This document shows, in pieces, positions 1-9,316 of a stretch of DNA of 64,000 nt (position 1 is its first letter; the number at the start of each line of letters is the position of its first letter). The DNA lies in the NCBI GenBank assembly GCA_023653055.1, contig JAMNXR010000011.1, forward strand, positions 58,174 through 122,173. Direction: 5' to 3'. The position numbers and the translations under genes are program-made. Under the pieces are notes generated by a model, which saw nothing but the letters and a program-made list of their open reading frames with translations, was not told the DNA's origin and ran no database searches. The stretch comes from Burkholderiaceae bacterium. Lineage in GTDB: Bacteria; Pseudomonadota; Gammaproteobacteria; Burkholderiales; Burkholderiaceae_B.

Positions 1-118
1 GTGTACGCCTGCAGGCGGACAAATGAATGGAGCAGTGCTACCGATGGAAAATGGCTGGTTAGCGCTTTAGCGCTAAAGTGTTTCAGCCTTTCATCCATCG
101 GTCAGCATCGATCAAATA
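1..118. other. Non-coding start of window with inverted repeats
   Basis: No gene is visible here. The stretch holds a 12-bp palindrome at 6-17, an inverted repeat at 60-75 made of two TAGCGC-type arms, and a hairpin around 109-128 that includes the stop codon of the next gene. No T-run follows these arms on either strand, so I do not call a terminator. Confidence 0.4.
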
Positions 119-1090
119 TTATTTGATCGTCTTCAAACCCTGAGCGAACAGGACTTTTTGCTCTTCTAAAAATTTTGCATACTCTTTTGGTCCGAGCACT
201 TTGATTTCGGCACCCAAGACATCAAGGTTGGCGGTGATTTGAGTACCGTATTTGGCGATTGCTTTTTGAGCAGCGCCATAGATAGCGTCAATGATTTCTT
301 TCGGTGTGCCTTTTGGCGCCAAAATGCCATACAGGCCAGCACTACTTGTTTTGTAGCCGAGTTCTTTCAATGTTGGAACGTTTGGAAAGGCTTTGAGGCG
401 GGTGTCTCCAAACACAGCAAGTGGTCGCAGTGTACCGGCAGCAATATGCGCCTGCGCGGGTCCCACGGCTGTCGATGCCAACTCCACATGCCCCCCTAGA
501 AGTGCAGTGATGGCTGGACCACTTCCTTGAAAGGGAATGTGATTCCATTTGACGCCTGCTTCACTTGCGAAAATTTCAGCGAGCAAGTGCGTGATACCCA
601 TCGCACCAGACGTTCCGTAGGTGACTTTGTCAGGATTTTTCTTTGAGTAGGCTACCAACTCTTTCAAGGAAGTAATGGGTGATTTGCTCGAGCCCACGAT
701 CATGAACCCGCCCTCTGAGAGTGCCGCGATGGGTTCGAAGGATTCTGTTGAATATTTGACGTCTTTGTTCGCCAGTGGCACGACAACGATTGAGCCTGGC
801 GAAGTGCCCACAAGCGTATAGCCATCAGGTGCGCTACCAGCGACGAAACCTGCCCCAACAGCCCCGCCTGCACCTGGTTTGTAGTTGAGGATAAATTGGT
901 TAGGTAAGAACTCGCCCATGCGATCTAAAAAGGGACGCAGCATTTTGTCTGTGTCGCCTGGAGCAAAGGGGATCACTACTTGAACAGGTTTGTTGGGATA
1001 GGCTTGCGCACTGGCTTGCGTGGATAGGCCAATTGACGCAACACAGGAAATAGCGGCTGCGAAAATAGATAGGTGTTTTTTGATCGACAT
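119..1090 (-). CDS. Bug/TctC-family tripartite tricarboxylate transporter receptor (orphan)
   Basis: Predicted periplasmic solute receptor of the Bug family, which captures carboxylates or similar small molecules for TctAB-type permeases. I start it at the ATG at 1090, because a GGAG ribosome site lies about 9 bases upstream; the longer reading needs a TTG at 1105. A signal peptide ends near ASAQA. The mature start YPNKPVQVVIPFAPG and the later PGAGG...SAPDGYTL segment are typical Bug landmarks. The length of 323 residues is normal for the family. No tctA or tctB adjoins it, so it is an orphan receptor whose ligand cannot be read from the sequence. It is divergent from the MFS transporter at 1263. 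Confidence 0.9.
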   Translation of the reverse strand: MSIKKHLSIFAAAISCVASIGLSTQASAQAYPNKPVQVVIPFAPGDTDKMLRPFLDRMGEFLPNQFILNYKPGAGGAVGAGFVAGSAPDGYTLVGTSPGSIVVVPLANKDVKYSTESFEPIAALSEGGFMIVGSSKSPITSLKELVAYSKKNPDKVTYGTSGAMGITHLLAEIFASEAGVKWNHIPFQGSGPAITALLGGHVELASTAVGPAQAHIAAGTLRPLAVFGDTRLKAFPNVPTLKELGYKTSSAGLYGILAPKGTPKEIIDAIYGAAQKAIAKYGTQITANLDVLGAEIKVLGPKEYAKFLEEQKVLFAQGLKTIK

Positions 1091-1262
1091 GATTGAGATC
1101 TCCAAATGTTTTTATTTAAATCGTGCCTAAGCCTGAGCTTGCCTGTTCTGTGACAGTGTTTAGCACTGCGTCATGATACGACTTTCCCGTACCAAAGGGC
1201 CGATTTAAGTGCCTTTATCGGGTATTCTGCAGAAAATATGACGAGATGAAGGATTAAAGAAA

Positions 1263-2888
1263 ATGACGCTGACGCTATGGCGCTGGATAGACCGCAATAT
1301 CCTGGAGCTTGGACGGGAATTGCGCTTGTCCTATTTGCCGCCGCTGATGGTCTATATGGCTGCGGGTATCTCGAGTTTGACTGGGATTGTCGGTACTTTT
1401 TTCGTCAAGGACTACCTCAATCTCTCCGTTGCCTTTTTAGCCGCTTTAAGTTTCTGGGTCGTCATTCCGTGGTCGCTCAAAATGGTGCTTGGTCACCTCA
1501 TTGATTTGCTATGGCGATGGAAGCGGGCCTTGCTGTTTCTCGGTGCATCCTTGATTGCGGCAAGTTTATTGATCATGGTGGGGTTGATCGGCAGCCGTGA
1601 AGCGATGGCTGCCTTCATGCCTGTTGAGAGCTGGTATGTGCTGAGTGCGTTGCTCTCGCCAATTGGTTATGTATTGCAAGACGCAGTCGCGGATGCGATG
1701 ACCGTTGAAGCAGTGCCCCGCGTGGATGATGCGGGTCAACCGATTGATCCTGAGCGTCGAAAGCTGATGCACACCACGATGCAGACACTGGGACGTGTCG
1801 CGATTATCGGTGGCTCTGTTTTTGTTGCATTAATCAATTTGTATGTCTTTGCAGGTGTGCAGCAACTCGACGAAGCGCAGAAAGTAGAAAAATATCTGCA
1901 GGTGTATCTGATCTCAATGTCCATTCCCTTGATTTCTGTTTTGGGTGTGATCTTGGCATCGATATTGCAAGCACGCGCACACAAAAAATTATTAGCGCGT
2001 GGCATGACGTCTGAACAAGCACACACACTTCTTTCAGGCGATATCGAGGTTACGAAACCAAACTGGATAATTTTGGGTGGTAGCTTAGTCTTTGTTATCT
2101 TTACGATGACAATGGGTTTGACGCAAGTGTCCTATGGGCAGGAAATCATATTCCTTGGATCAATGGCGATCGTGACTTTTTTAATTGTCAGGTTAACGCG
2201 TGATCTCGACCCCCAGGCACGGTCGACCTTAGTCGGTACCGCGATCGTGATTTTTGTGTTTCGTGCAATCCCAAGTCCCGGTCCAGGTGTGACATGGTGG
2301 ATGATTGATGATTTAAAGTTCGATCAACAATTTTTTTCGATGCTGTCGCTGATCGCTGGCACTCTGTCCCTGCTTGGTATGTTTATTTTTCGACGTTTCA
2401 TGGCGGAACGTTCGATTGCCTATGTCGTGGGGACGCTGACCTTGTTTGGAACCGTCCTGTCATTACCCACACTGGGTATGTACTATGGCTTACATCATTG
2501 GGCAAGCGCGATGACGGGTGGCGTTGTGGATGCGCGTTTCATTGCATTGGTGGATGCCGCACTCGAATCACCACTCGGACAGGTTGCCATGATCCCAATG
2601 CTGGCTTGGATTGCACGTTCAGCACCAGAAAATCTTAAGGCAACATATTTTGCTGTGATGGCTTCTTTTACTAATCTTGCGCTGTCACTTAGTCAGCTCG
2701 GGACGAAATACCTCAATCAAATCTTTACTGTGACACGCGAAGTCCGCAATCCAACGACTGGCATCGTTGAAGTCGCAGCTAACTACTCTAGCTTAGGCTC
2801 GATGTTAACGATTTCAATTTTGATCGGATTGAGTCTGCCGTTTTTAGCCATTGCTTTTGTTAAGCTGACCCGTTTCCGGACCGCCTGA
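1263..2888 (+). CDS. MFS transporter of the folate-biopterin (BT1-like) type
   Basis: A 541-residue inner-membrane protein with about 12 hydrophobic segments. The N-terminal part, with FFVKDYLNLS followed by PWSLKMVLGHLIDL, resembles BT1/folate-biopterin transporters, where a similar segment reads KP-x-GxxSD. A hydrophilic loop near residues 155-170 separates early helices. An AAGGA ribosome site lies about 10 bases before the ATG. It is a single-gene unit, and the next gene converges on it from the opposite strand. The substrate is unknown: the family carries folates, pterins or methionine derivatives, so folate itself is only a guess. Confidence 0.65.
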   Translation: MTLTLWRWIDRNILELGRELRLSYLPPLMVYMAAGISSLTGIVGTFFVKDYLNLSVAFLAALSFWVVIPWSLKMVLGHLIDLLWRWKRALLFLGASLIAASLLIMVGLIGSREAMAAFMPVESWYVLSALLSPIGYVLQDAVADAMTVEAVPRVDDAGQPIDPERRKLMHTTMQTLGRVAIIGGSVFVALINLYVFAGVQQLDEAQKVEKYLQVYLISMSIPLISVLGVILASILQARAHKKLLARGMTSEQAHTLLSGDIEVTKPNWIILGGSLVFVIFTMTMGLTQVSYGQEIIFLGSMAIVTFLIVRLTRDLDPQARSTLVGTAIVIFVFRAIPSPGPGVTWWMIDDLKFDQQFFSMLSLIAGTLSLLGMFIFRRFMAERSIAYVVGTLTLFGTVLSLPTLGMYYGLHHWASAMTGGVVDARFIALVDAALESPLGQVAMIPMLAWIARSAPENLKATYFAVMASFTNLALSLSQLGTKYLNQIFTVTREVRNPTTGIVEVAANYSSLGSMLTISILIGLSLPFLAIAFVKLTRFRTA

Positions 2889-2914
2889 TTCAAGCTGTAT
2901 TGCAATCGTCAGGA

Positions 2915-3808
2915 TTAATTTTTAGCAAGTCTTTTCGGCGTGAGTGCTGCAAAATCTTGTGCATAGCCACGTAATTTTTTTTGTAGATATTGCTTTTGCT
3001 CAGGACTCGCAACATTAAGGACCTCTGCAGTTGCTTGCGCCCACTCTAGTCGTAGTGCATCTCGTTGATCGTTTAGCATGGGCTCGCGGTAACGACTGAG
3101 GCTTTGCAAATAGTCCTCAAAAGCTTGCTGTGCTTGTGCAGACGGGGCATTGTATTGAGCCTGGATCAGCTGAAGCAATGCTTGCTGTCGTAAGGTTCTT
3201 TCTGTATACCAGGCATTGATGATGGGGGCTCGCTTGTCTGACACGGTGATTAAAATATTTCTTTGCTGTGGGCTCAAGGTGCCGAGCCAATCTTCAAAAC
3301 GCTTGGTCAGTCGTGTATGACGCTTTTTGATATTGGAAGGACTCTCTGGATTTTTGAGAAAGTCAGAAAAATATTCCTCGTTGCCCTCTTTAAACTTTGA
3401 CTGTAACTGTTTGATCTGTTGCGGCCCCAAAGTCACAAGAAGAGGGACAAGTTGTAACGCTGCCCGTGTTCCGAGCGTTTGTAATTGTTGTTCGATTGTT
3501 TCTTGCATTCCTAACACTTCCTGGCCTGTAAAGGGCTCAGGCTTGGATAGACGATTCGCCCACTGATTGAGGGTCGAGGTGTAGCGCGGCAACGTTTCGT
3601 CGTGCCACGCTGCAAAAGTCGCTAATTCTTGATCCAGCAGTGCCTGCTGTTTTTCGTCAAGATTCAGGTATGTGTTCGCACGGTACGCGATCAGTCCGGG
3701 CGCATAGTTATAGGCCAGCTGTAAAGAGCTGCAGGCGGTCAGGAATAAGGTTGCGACAACAATCGCACTCGATTTCAGGAGTCGCTTCAGGGAATTTGAG
3801 GCACGCAT
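2915..3808 (-). CDS. DUF6279-type lipoprotein
   Basis: A 297-residue predicted lipoprotein. The N-terminus has a basic start, a hydrophobic stretch and a lipobox LTAC with the acylated cysteine at residue 26, so it should be anchored in the envelope. The segment starting SLQLAYNYAPG, with a following YLNLDEKQQALLDQELATFAAWH pattern split over residues 28-75, matches the helical, glutamine-rich family known as DUF6279. The rest is alpha-helical with many Gln and Glu residues. Function is unknown. It lies divergent from the deacetylase-family gene, with an 82-base gap. Confidence 0.75.
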   Translation of the reverse strand: MRASNSLKRLLKSSAIVVATLFLTACSSLQLAYNYAPGLIAYRANTYLNLDEKQQALLDQELATFAAWHDETLPRYTSTLNQWANRLSKPEPFTGQEVLGMQETIEQQLQTLGTRAALQLVPLLVTLGPQQIKQLQSKFKEGNEEYFSDFLKNPESPSNIKKRHTRLTKRFEDWLGTLSPQQRNILITVSDKRAPIINAWYTERTLRQQALLQLIQAQYNAPSAQAQQAFEDYLQSLSRYREPMLNDQRDALRLEWAQATAEVLNVASPEQKQYLQKKLRGYAQDFAALTPKRLAKN

Positions 3809-3890
3809 CAGTGTTGCCAGCTAGTATTGAAGCTTTATTTTGCCATTGAATGGCGGTTTTCGACTGATCTTACGTTGTGGAGTAGGTGAT

Positions 3891-4784
3891 ATGGACGCGT
3901 TTTATGCGGATCATTTTGTATTACCCCTCCCAGAGGGGCATCGCTTTCCGATGTCTAAGTATCGCTTGTTGCGCGACGGTGTAGCGGGAGCTCCAGGCTT
4001 GCAGCTCTGCGAAGCGCCTGCAGCAACCGATACTCAGTTGCTCTTGGCCCATGATCCGATTTATGTACAGAAAGTAGTGAACGGCACACTCGATGCTAAA
4101 GAGCAACGCGAAATTGGTTTCCCCTGGACGCCAGGAATGGTCGAGCGCTCACGACGGTCGGTTGGGGCAACGATTGCTGCATGTCAATCTGCTATGCAGG
4201 ATGGGATTGCTGTCAATTTGGCAGGTGGTACCCACCATGCTTACCGGGACAAGGGCAGCGGGTTTTGTGTGTTCAATGATGCGGCGGTAGCAGCGCGTGT
4301 CATGCAGCGGCAGTCTGTTACGAGCCTGCCGATTGCCATCGTTGACTTGGATGTGCATCAGGGTAATGGGACCGCAGCCATTTTTAAAAACGATCCAAGC
4401 GTATTTACGCTTTCATTACATGGCGATAAAAACTTTCCCTTTAGAAAAGAGCCAAGTGACTTGGATGTCCCGCTTGCAGATGGGGTGTCGGATGCAGTCT
4501 ATCTTCAGGCGTTGGCCAAGGCCCTTGAGGATTTAGATGCAGCGTTTCGTCCACAGCTCATTATTTACCTTGCGGGTGCGGACCCCCATGAGGGTGACCG
4601 GTTGGGACGCCTCAGGATCACCGATGCGGGCATGCTGGCGCGTGACCGAGCGGTCTTTAATTACGCTAAGCACCTCAATGTCCCCATCGCGATCTCAATG
4701 GCGGGAGGGTATGGCACCAAGATCGAGACAACTGTGGCCGTGCACCGTCAAACGGTGCTCGAAGCGCTGCAGTACCAGTGGTAA
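3891..4784 (+). CDS. Histone deacetylase / acetoin-utilisation family amidohydrolase
   Basis: A zinc-dependent deacetylase-fold enzyme, about 297 residues. I prefer the ATG at 3891, preceded by AGTAGGTGAT; an in-frame start at 3840 would add 17 unlikely residues. Key motifs: the tandem histidines of GGTHHAYRD at about 115-116, the zinc ligands of VDLDVHQGNGT (Asp154, His156), a further metal-site Asp in GADPHEGDRLG, and the catalytic tyrosine loop GGYG near the end. Bacterial members remove acyl groups from polyamines, acetylated lysine or other small amides; the substrate here is not evident. The protein is cytoplasmic, with no signal peptide. Confidence 0.85.
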   Translation: MDAFYADHFVLPLPEGHRFPMSKYRLLRDGVAGAPGLQLCEAPAATDTQLLLAHDPIYVQKVVNGTLDAKEQREIGFPWTPGMVERSRRSVGATIAACQSAMQDGIAVNLAGGTHHAYRDKGSGFCVFNDAAVAARVMQRQSVTSLPIAIVDLDVHQGNGTAAIFKNDPSVFTLSLHGDKNFPFRKEPSDLDVPLADGVSDAVYLQALAKALEDLDAAFRPQLIIYLAGADPHEGDRLGRLRITDAGMLARDRAVFNYAKHLNVPIAISMAGGYGTKIETTVAVHRQTVLEALQYQW

Positions 4785-4813
4785 AAGAAGCCTTTGCCTG
4801 TTGCACCTAAGTC

Positions 4814-4827
4814 TTGATCTCGATCAA
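4814..4827 (+). promoter_or_regulatory. FNR/Anr-type box
   Basis: Perfect match to the FNR/Anr consensus TTGAT-N4-ATCAA (half sites 4814-4818 and 4823-4827, spacer CTCG). A -10-like TAGAAT at 4851-4856 predicts transcription from about 4863, placing the box centre close to -42. This is the class II activator position for the cupin gene at 4914. The match is seen directly; oxygen control is inferred. Confidence 0.75.
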
Positions 4828-4913
4828 GTGAATTAGGGCTTGAACGAGGGTAGAATTGATAAAACAGTCGCTGCATCGCAGCGTGTCATTCACGATTTGG
4901 AGGACGACTTATC

Positions 4914-5414
4914 ATGGCCCACACACTTCAGCAGTTTGCCAGTCAATGTCACGATGTCTTAAAAGCGCATCCCGGTCCAGCGGGCCGTCAAAAAGTCGCC
5001 GACCTCTTGAAAGAAGTTTTAGTGGATCAGCAGTTTATTGAAACAAATCTGGGCTCAAATATCGGTGAGCGCGAGGTGGTGTACGAAGATCCTGAATTAG
5101 GTTTTTGTATCGTCGCGCACAATTATCAAGGTGCAAAGAGTTCTACGCCGCATGATCATGCACACTCTTGGGCAATCTACGGTCAAGCGCGTGGCGAAAC
5201 CGAAATGCGTGATTACGCGTTGATCGAAGCCGCTGCGGGTGACAAGCCAGGCAAAGTCCGTCAAACCAAAACCTACTCGCTCACACCGGGTGTCGCGCAC
5301 GTTTATAACGAAGGTGACTTACATGCGCCCGAGCGTAAGGCGGCGACGAGTTTGCTACGTATCGAAGGTACCAATATGGCAAAGGTAAAACGTGCGGCGT
5401 ATGAGGTCGTTTAA
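4914..5414 (+). CDS. Cupin-fold metal-dependent enzyme (DSBH superfamily)
   Basis: A 166-residue single-domain cupin-like protein. The metal-binding pattern is clear: HDHAHSW (His80, His82, His84), acidic residues Glu95/Glu97, and a second histidine in PGVAHVYNEGD (His129). This layout is shared by cysteine-dioxygenase-like and other predicted metal enzymes of the double-stranded beta-helix superfamily. I cannot name the substrate. The ATG is preceded by a GGAGGAC ribosome site. It has its own promoter with an FNR/Anr box, which suggests a role under low oxygen. No partner gene is co-transcribed. Confidence 0.75.
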   Translation: MAHTLQQFASQCHDVLKAHPGPAGRQKVADLLKEVLVDQQFIETNLGSNIGEREVVYEDPELGFCIVAHNYQGAKSSTPHDHAHSWAIYGQARGETEMRDYALIEAAAGDKPGKVRQTKTYSLTPGVAHVYNEGDLHAPERKAATSLLRIEGTNMAKVKRAAYEVV

Positions 5415-5678
5415 CTTAATATTTTTTAATTTGATGCGACATTAGAGTTTTTGCGCTTCAATTTTGAAGCGATTGAAATACCCATTGCGTGACAAAGACC
5501 TGTTCACGCGGCAAGGTGGTGTTGTTTCCTGAAGGTCGCAGTGCAGGCGTAAAGATACAAACGGGTATATATTGACAGCACGTTCAAGCCATGCAGAGTG
5601 AGCCTAACTCGCCTCCAATTCTGTCAAGTTCGACTCAACGGTTGGCTTTTACAAAACAGTATTAATGACACAGCAATG
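5415..5678. other. Gap with a possible acyltransferase fragment
   Basis: About 265 bases without an intact gene. On the plus strand, reading from 5489, the codons give a short stretch containing VVLFPEGRS before a stop at about 5573. FPEG-R is the hallmark of PlsC/Aas-type phospholipid acyltransferases. With no other family motif and stops on both sides, this could be a decayed gene remnant or chance. Nothing else is recognisable. Confidence 0.2.
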
Positions 5679-5714
5679 AAAAAGACCTCCAGAGCCTAAT
5701 GACTCTGGAGGTCT
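5679..5714 (-). terminator. Rho-independent terminator of the TAXI receptor gene
   Basis: A perfect 12-bp stem (5683-5694 pairing with 5703-5714) with an 8-base loop. On the minus strand it is followed by five T residues. It lies just after the stop codon of the TAXI receptor gene. Confidence 0.9.
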
Positions 5715-5726
5715 AAGATTACATAA

Positions 5727-6680
5727 TTAGAGAGCACCCACTTCTTTAAAGTACTTGGCTGCACCTGGGTGCATAGGGATGCCGGCATCCGCTGCCATCA
5801 TCTTTGGTGTCAATGAACCAATCGCTTTGTTCACGGCTGCCATGGCAGGAACGTTTTCAGCCATAGTCTTCACCATCTTGTAGACCACGTCTTCTGGCAT
5901 GTCGCAACGCACGATAAGGTGTGTTTGATAGCCGATGACAGGCACGTCTTTATCTTGCTTTGGATAGGTGCCAGCTTTAATGATGAGCTTGCTGTAACCC
6001 GCATTCATCTTGGTCATTCCTGCCATCGTTTTGTCGTCTACAGGAACCAGCTTGATGTCGCGACCGCTCGCCAAATCCATCACTGCCGAGGCTGGAGCTG
6101 TTGTGCCAAGCGTAAAGACGTCCACATGTCCGTCTTTCATCATTGACACTGCATCGGTGTAGCTTGCCTGGAAGTTCATGCGTGACAAACCGCTGTAGTC
6201 AAAGCCATTGAGCTTCAGAATGGCAGCTGTAATGGCCTCGGCTGTATTGCCTTTGGACTGAGCAACCAAACGTTTGCCTTTGATGTCAGCATATGAGTTG
6301 ATGTTCGAGGAATTCGTGGCGACCACCTGGAAATACTGTGGATAGATATTGGTCATTTGGCAAACTTTGGTCGACTTTTGCTTGAAGGGTGGAACACCCA
6401 TCGCGCCATCAACCGCGCTGCTCGAGTTTGAAAAACCGATCTGTGCCTTGCCCTGTTCGACGCCAATGACGTTGGCCACGCCAGCGCCAGGTTGTGCTGT
6501 GATTTGCAGGCCAGGAATAGCTTTTTCCCACATTCCTTTTAGTGCGCCACCGAGTGGTACCCAAACGCCACCCTGTGGGCCGGTCATCAAGGTCATTTGT
6601 TGAGCAGATGCGGGTGCGGTTGCTAGCAGAGTTGCACCGATTGCGACGGCTGATAATGCAATTTTTGCGGATTGTTTCAT
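5727..6680 (-). CDS. TAXI-family TRAP transporter solute receptor
   Basis: A 317-residue periplasmic binding protein of the TAXI branch of TRAP transporters, which deliver glutamate-like or other organic anions to a fused permease. The signal peptide ends near ASAQQ at about residue 26. The mature start, MTLMTGPQGGVWVPLGGALKGMWEK, is the typical TAXI opening with its GG...PLG motif. The ATG has a GGAGATG ribosome site. A strong terminator follows directly, so it is a single-gene unit. The only TAXI-type permease in the window is 12 kb away at 18357. Confidence 0.9.
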   Translation of the reverse strand: MKQSAKIALSAVAIGATLLATAPASAQQMTLMTGPQGGVWVPLGGALKGMWEKAIPGLQITAQPGAGVANVIGVEQGKAQIGFSNSSSAVDGAMGVPPFKQKSTKVCQMTNIYPQYFQVVATNSSNINSYADIKGKRLVAQSKGNTAEAITAAILKLNGFDYSGLSRMNFQASYTDAVSMMKDGHVDVFTLGTTAPASAVMDLASGRDIKLVPVDDKTMAGMTKMNAGYSKLIIKAGTYPKQDKDVPVIGYQTHLIVRCDMPEDVVYKMVKTMAENVPAMAAVNKAIGSLTPKMMAADAGIPMHPGAAKYFKEVGAL

Positions 6681-6833
6681 GACATCTCCAAATAATTTTT
6701 ATGCTGAGAACGGACAGCCTGCTAAACATCAGACCGACCTCTGATTCTATACAAGCAAGGCTGAAATGTGAATGCACCTAAACCCACCCCTTTTTATGGG
6801 CTTAACCTAGGGTTTACCATTGATTTTGAGGAG

Positions 6834-8018
6834 TCAGGCTTTTTTATTTTCGTTAAAAAATAGCTGTGAAATCAGATTACTGTCAATCACCTCACCGGTC
6901 AGTGCTCTGGTCAAAATTTCACTCCCTAATTTTTGGGGTGAAAAAATAATGTCGGGATTGACACGTTGAATTTTTGATAGATGCGCGGAATCGTTGACGA
7001 CTGAAACAGTTTTCGCGGGTCCATCACCAATCAGCTCTTTTGCGGCCAAAATAATAAAGGCATTATCCGCATCATCGTCTTTGAGTGCCAGAATGTATTG
7101 AGCATCTTGAAGTCCTGCGTCTTTGAGAACCTCAAGCGTGGTCGCATCTCCAACAAGTACATCTGTATGCGCTGGAAATTGGTGTGTGTCATTTTGCAAA
7201 ATAATCGTTGTGACATGCTGACCCCGTGCCAAAAGGCCCGCCACGACATTTATGGCGAGAGGAGTCGTTCCGCAAACGATGACATGATTTTTTCTCATGG
7301 AATTCAATGCTCTCTTTTGAATGAACTTCCTTATATTGCCGCCAATGACGGGTCCTGCAAGGGCACTAATTGCTGTCGCAAAAACGGTTACACCAAAAAT
7401 GACAATCGAGATAACAAATATTCGCGAAGAGGGTTCGATGGGCAGAATGTCGCCATAGCCGACTGTTGCCATCGTGATGACAGAAAAGTACAGAGCAGAA
7501 ACGGGATCATGGATGGGTGGCTTGAACTGATCACCTAAATACAGTGCACCGATTACAGCATAAAACACCAGCCAACTCACACTGACGATGGTGTACATGC
7601 TACTGGCGGCAAAACTAGAGCGGTTAAATTTTTGCCAATTCCGGAGCAACAGAACAAATAATACGAGACCAAAAATAAGGGTGATGAAATGGTTTTTTGA
7701 AGTATATGAGTCAAGAATGAACGCAAAAATCAGCAAAATGAGCGAGAGTATCCACGCAATGCGTGCTTGCCACAGCAGCCCAACCGACATGATCATCATG
7801 CCAAGGCCTATGGCGAGTCGTGGCAACTCGATCAGACCAATCGTATTAATCAGATCTTGCCAGTTTTCGTTGAGTAACCAGACGTGGTGTTCGGAGGCTA
7901 ATAAGCGGACGGTCAACGGCCAGATAAAAATCCAGGCATCCAGAAACACAAGCACTCCCAGCCAGATGTTGGCTGGGAAAAATTGACTCAGCTTGTGCGT
8001 TGGATGATTCTTTAGCAA
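6834..8018 (-). CDS. Potassium channel with TrkA-N (RCK) domain
   Basis: A 394-residue ion channel. The first 230 residues hold several hydrophobic helices and a pore with the K+ selectivity filter TVGYGD at 185-190. From about residue 244, NHVIVCGTTPLAINV begins a Rossmann-like TrkA-N/RCK domain that gates such channels. The layout resembles E. coli Kch, with extra N-terminal helices. The start is a TTG at 8018 preceded by GGTGA; no ATG lies nearby. Divergent from the aldolase gene at 8166. Likely role: K+ conductance across the inner membrane. Confidence 0.85.
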   Translation of the reverse strand: MLKNHPTHKLSQFFPANIWLGVLVFLDAWIFIWPLTVRLLASEHHVWLLNENWQDLINTIGLIELPRLAIGLGMMIMSVGLLWQARIAWILSLILLIFAFILDSYTSKNHFITLIFGLVLFVLLLRNWQKFNRSSFAASSMYTIVSVSWLVFYAVIGALYLGDQFKPPIHDPVSALYFSVITMATVGYGDILPIEPSSRIFVISIVIFGVTVFATAISALAGPVIGGNIRKFIQKRALNSMRKNHVIVCGTTPLAINVVAGLLARGQHVTTIILQNDTHQFPAHTDVLVGDATTLEVLKDAGLQDAQYILALKDDDADNAFIILAAKELIGDGPAKTVSVVNDSAHLSKIQRVNPDIIFSPQKLGSEILTRALTGEVIDSNLISQLFFNENKKA

Positions 8019-8165
8019 GGTGTCACCGAAGAAGTGTTGAAATGAAAGTTAGCTGGCAGATTTTTTCGCAAACTAAACTTCCACGAAACTAAACATATCG
8101 CGTATCTTAATGTTAGCCTATTCTTTTTGAATAACACCCTTACTCGACTACAGCGAGAATTAGTT

Positions 8166-9281
8166 ATGTCCCCTTGGAAAGCCGCGCATCCCGGTGATGC
8201 CTTCGAAGATATCGATACCCCCGCACTGGTTTTGGATCTAGACGCGTTTGAACGCAACCTTGCACGCATGACACAGGCGCTTGCAGGCACCAAGATGCGT
8301 CTGCGCCCTCATGCAAAAAGTCACAAATGCCCAGAGATTGCATTGCGGCAGATTCAGCAAGGTGCGATTGGGATTTGCTGCCAAAAAGTTAGCGAGGCTG
8401 CCCGGTTTGTCGAGGCAGGCGTTCAAGATGTGCTGATTACCAATCAAGTCGTCGGTGCAAAAAAAGTAGCGCATGCGTTAGATCTTGCGGCTAAGGCAAC
8501 GATAGGTGTGTTGGTGGACCACCCCAGCCAGGTTGCTGCGTTCGCACAGGAAAGCGAGGTACGCAAAATAATGATTGATGTCTATATCGAAGTCGACGTC
8601 GGTATGGGACGTTGTGGTGCGGGTTCGGTTCAAGAGGTGGTGAGTCTTGCACAACAGATCACCGCTGCACCCTATCTTCGCTTTATGGGTCTACAGTGCT
8701 ATCACGGCAGTGCGCAACATTATCGTCAGCCTGAGCAAAGACAGACTGCAATTCAGCAAACCAGCGAGATCGCGATTGTGATGCGTGCAGCTTTAGAAAA
8801 AGTGGGTATTACAGTCGAGCGTATTACGGGTGCAGGGACGGGTTCTGTAGCCCTTGAGCGGGATTCGGGTGTCTTTAATGAAGTGCAATCCGGCTCTTAT
8901 ATCTTTATGGACGCAGATTATGCAAAAAATCAGCAAGGTCCTCAAGACATTCAGTTTGAACATGCCTTGTTTGTCAAAACAGCGGTTTTAAGTCGTCCGA
9001 CTGGCGACCGTGCGGTCGTGGATGCAGGTCTCAAGGCCTCGAGCGTTGATTCAGGTTTGCCCGTTGTTTGGAACATGCCAGGCGTGCAATACACTAAGGC
9101 GAGCGACGAACACGGTGTGTTGCAAACAGTGCAGGCAAATAATCCTGCACTGGGTGATGCCTTATTACTCGTACCCGGTCACTGTGATCCAACCGTTAAT
9201 CTGTACGATGAATTGATTTGTTATCGCGGTGGAAAGGTCGAAGCTGTTTGGCCAATCGCCGCAAGAGGTGCCACGCTGTAA
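8166..9281 (+). CDS. D-threonine aldolase / D-serine dehydratase-like PLP enzyme
   Basis: A 371-residue enzyme of the fold-type III PLP family, which cleaves or dehydrates D-configured beta-hydroxy amino acids. I use the ATG at 8166; the in-frame TTG at 8127 is less likely. The family pattern is clear: DTPALVLDLDAFERN near the start, the PLP lysine region RPHAKSHK at about 48-54, GAGTG before the middle, and the metal site PGHCDPT near the C-terminus, where His and Asp bind the divalent ion. It is followed 35 bases on by a Bug receptor, so the pair may import and degrade one compound. Threonine versus hydroxyaspartate specificity cannot be told. Confidence 0.85.
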   Translation: MSPWKAAHPGDAFEDIDTPALVLDLDAFERNLARMTQALAGTKMRLRPHAKSHKCPEIALRQIQQGAIGICCQKVSEAARFVEAGVQDVLITNQVVGAKKVAHALDLAAKATIGVLVDHPSQVAAFAQESEVRKIMIDVYIEVDVGMGRCGAGSVQEVVSLAQQITAAPYLRFMGLQCYHGSAQHYRQPEQRQTAIQQTSEIAIVMRAALEKVGITVERITGAGTGSVALERDSGVFNEVQSGSYIFMDADYAKNQQGPQDIQFEHALFVKTAVLSRPTGDRAVVDAGLKASSVDSGLPVVWNMPGVQYTKASDEHGVLQTVQANNPALGDALLLVPGHCDPTVNLYDELICYRGGKVEAVWPIAARGATL

Positions 9282-9316
9282 ATTTTAGAAAATAAAACCA
9301 ATATCAGGAGACAACA

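Noticed and set aside
101..131. FNR/Anr box around the stop of the first Bug receptor
   Set aside because: The arms read ATCAAAT...ATTTGAT, the reverse order of TTGAT-N4-ATCAA, and the site lies at the 3' end of a gene.
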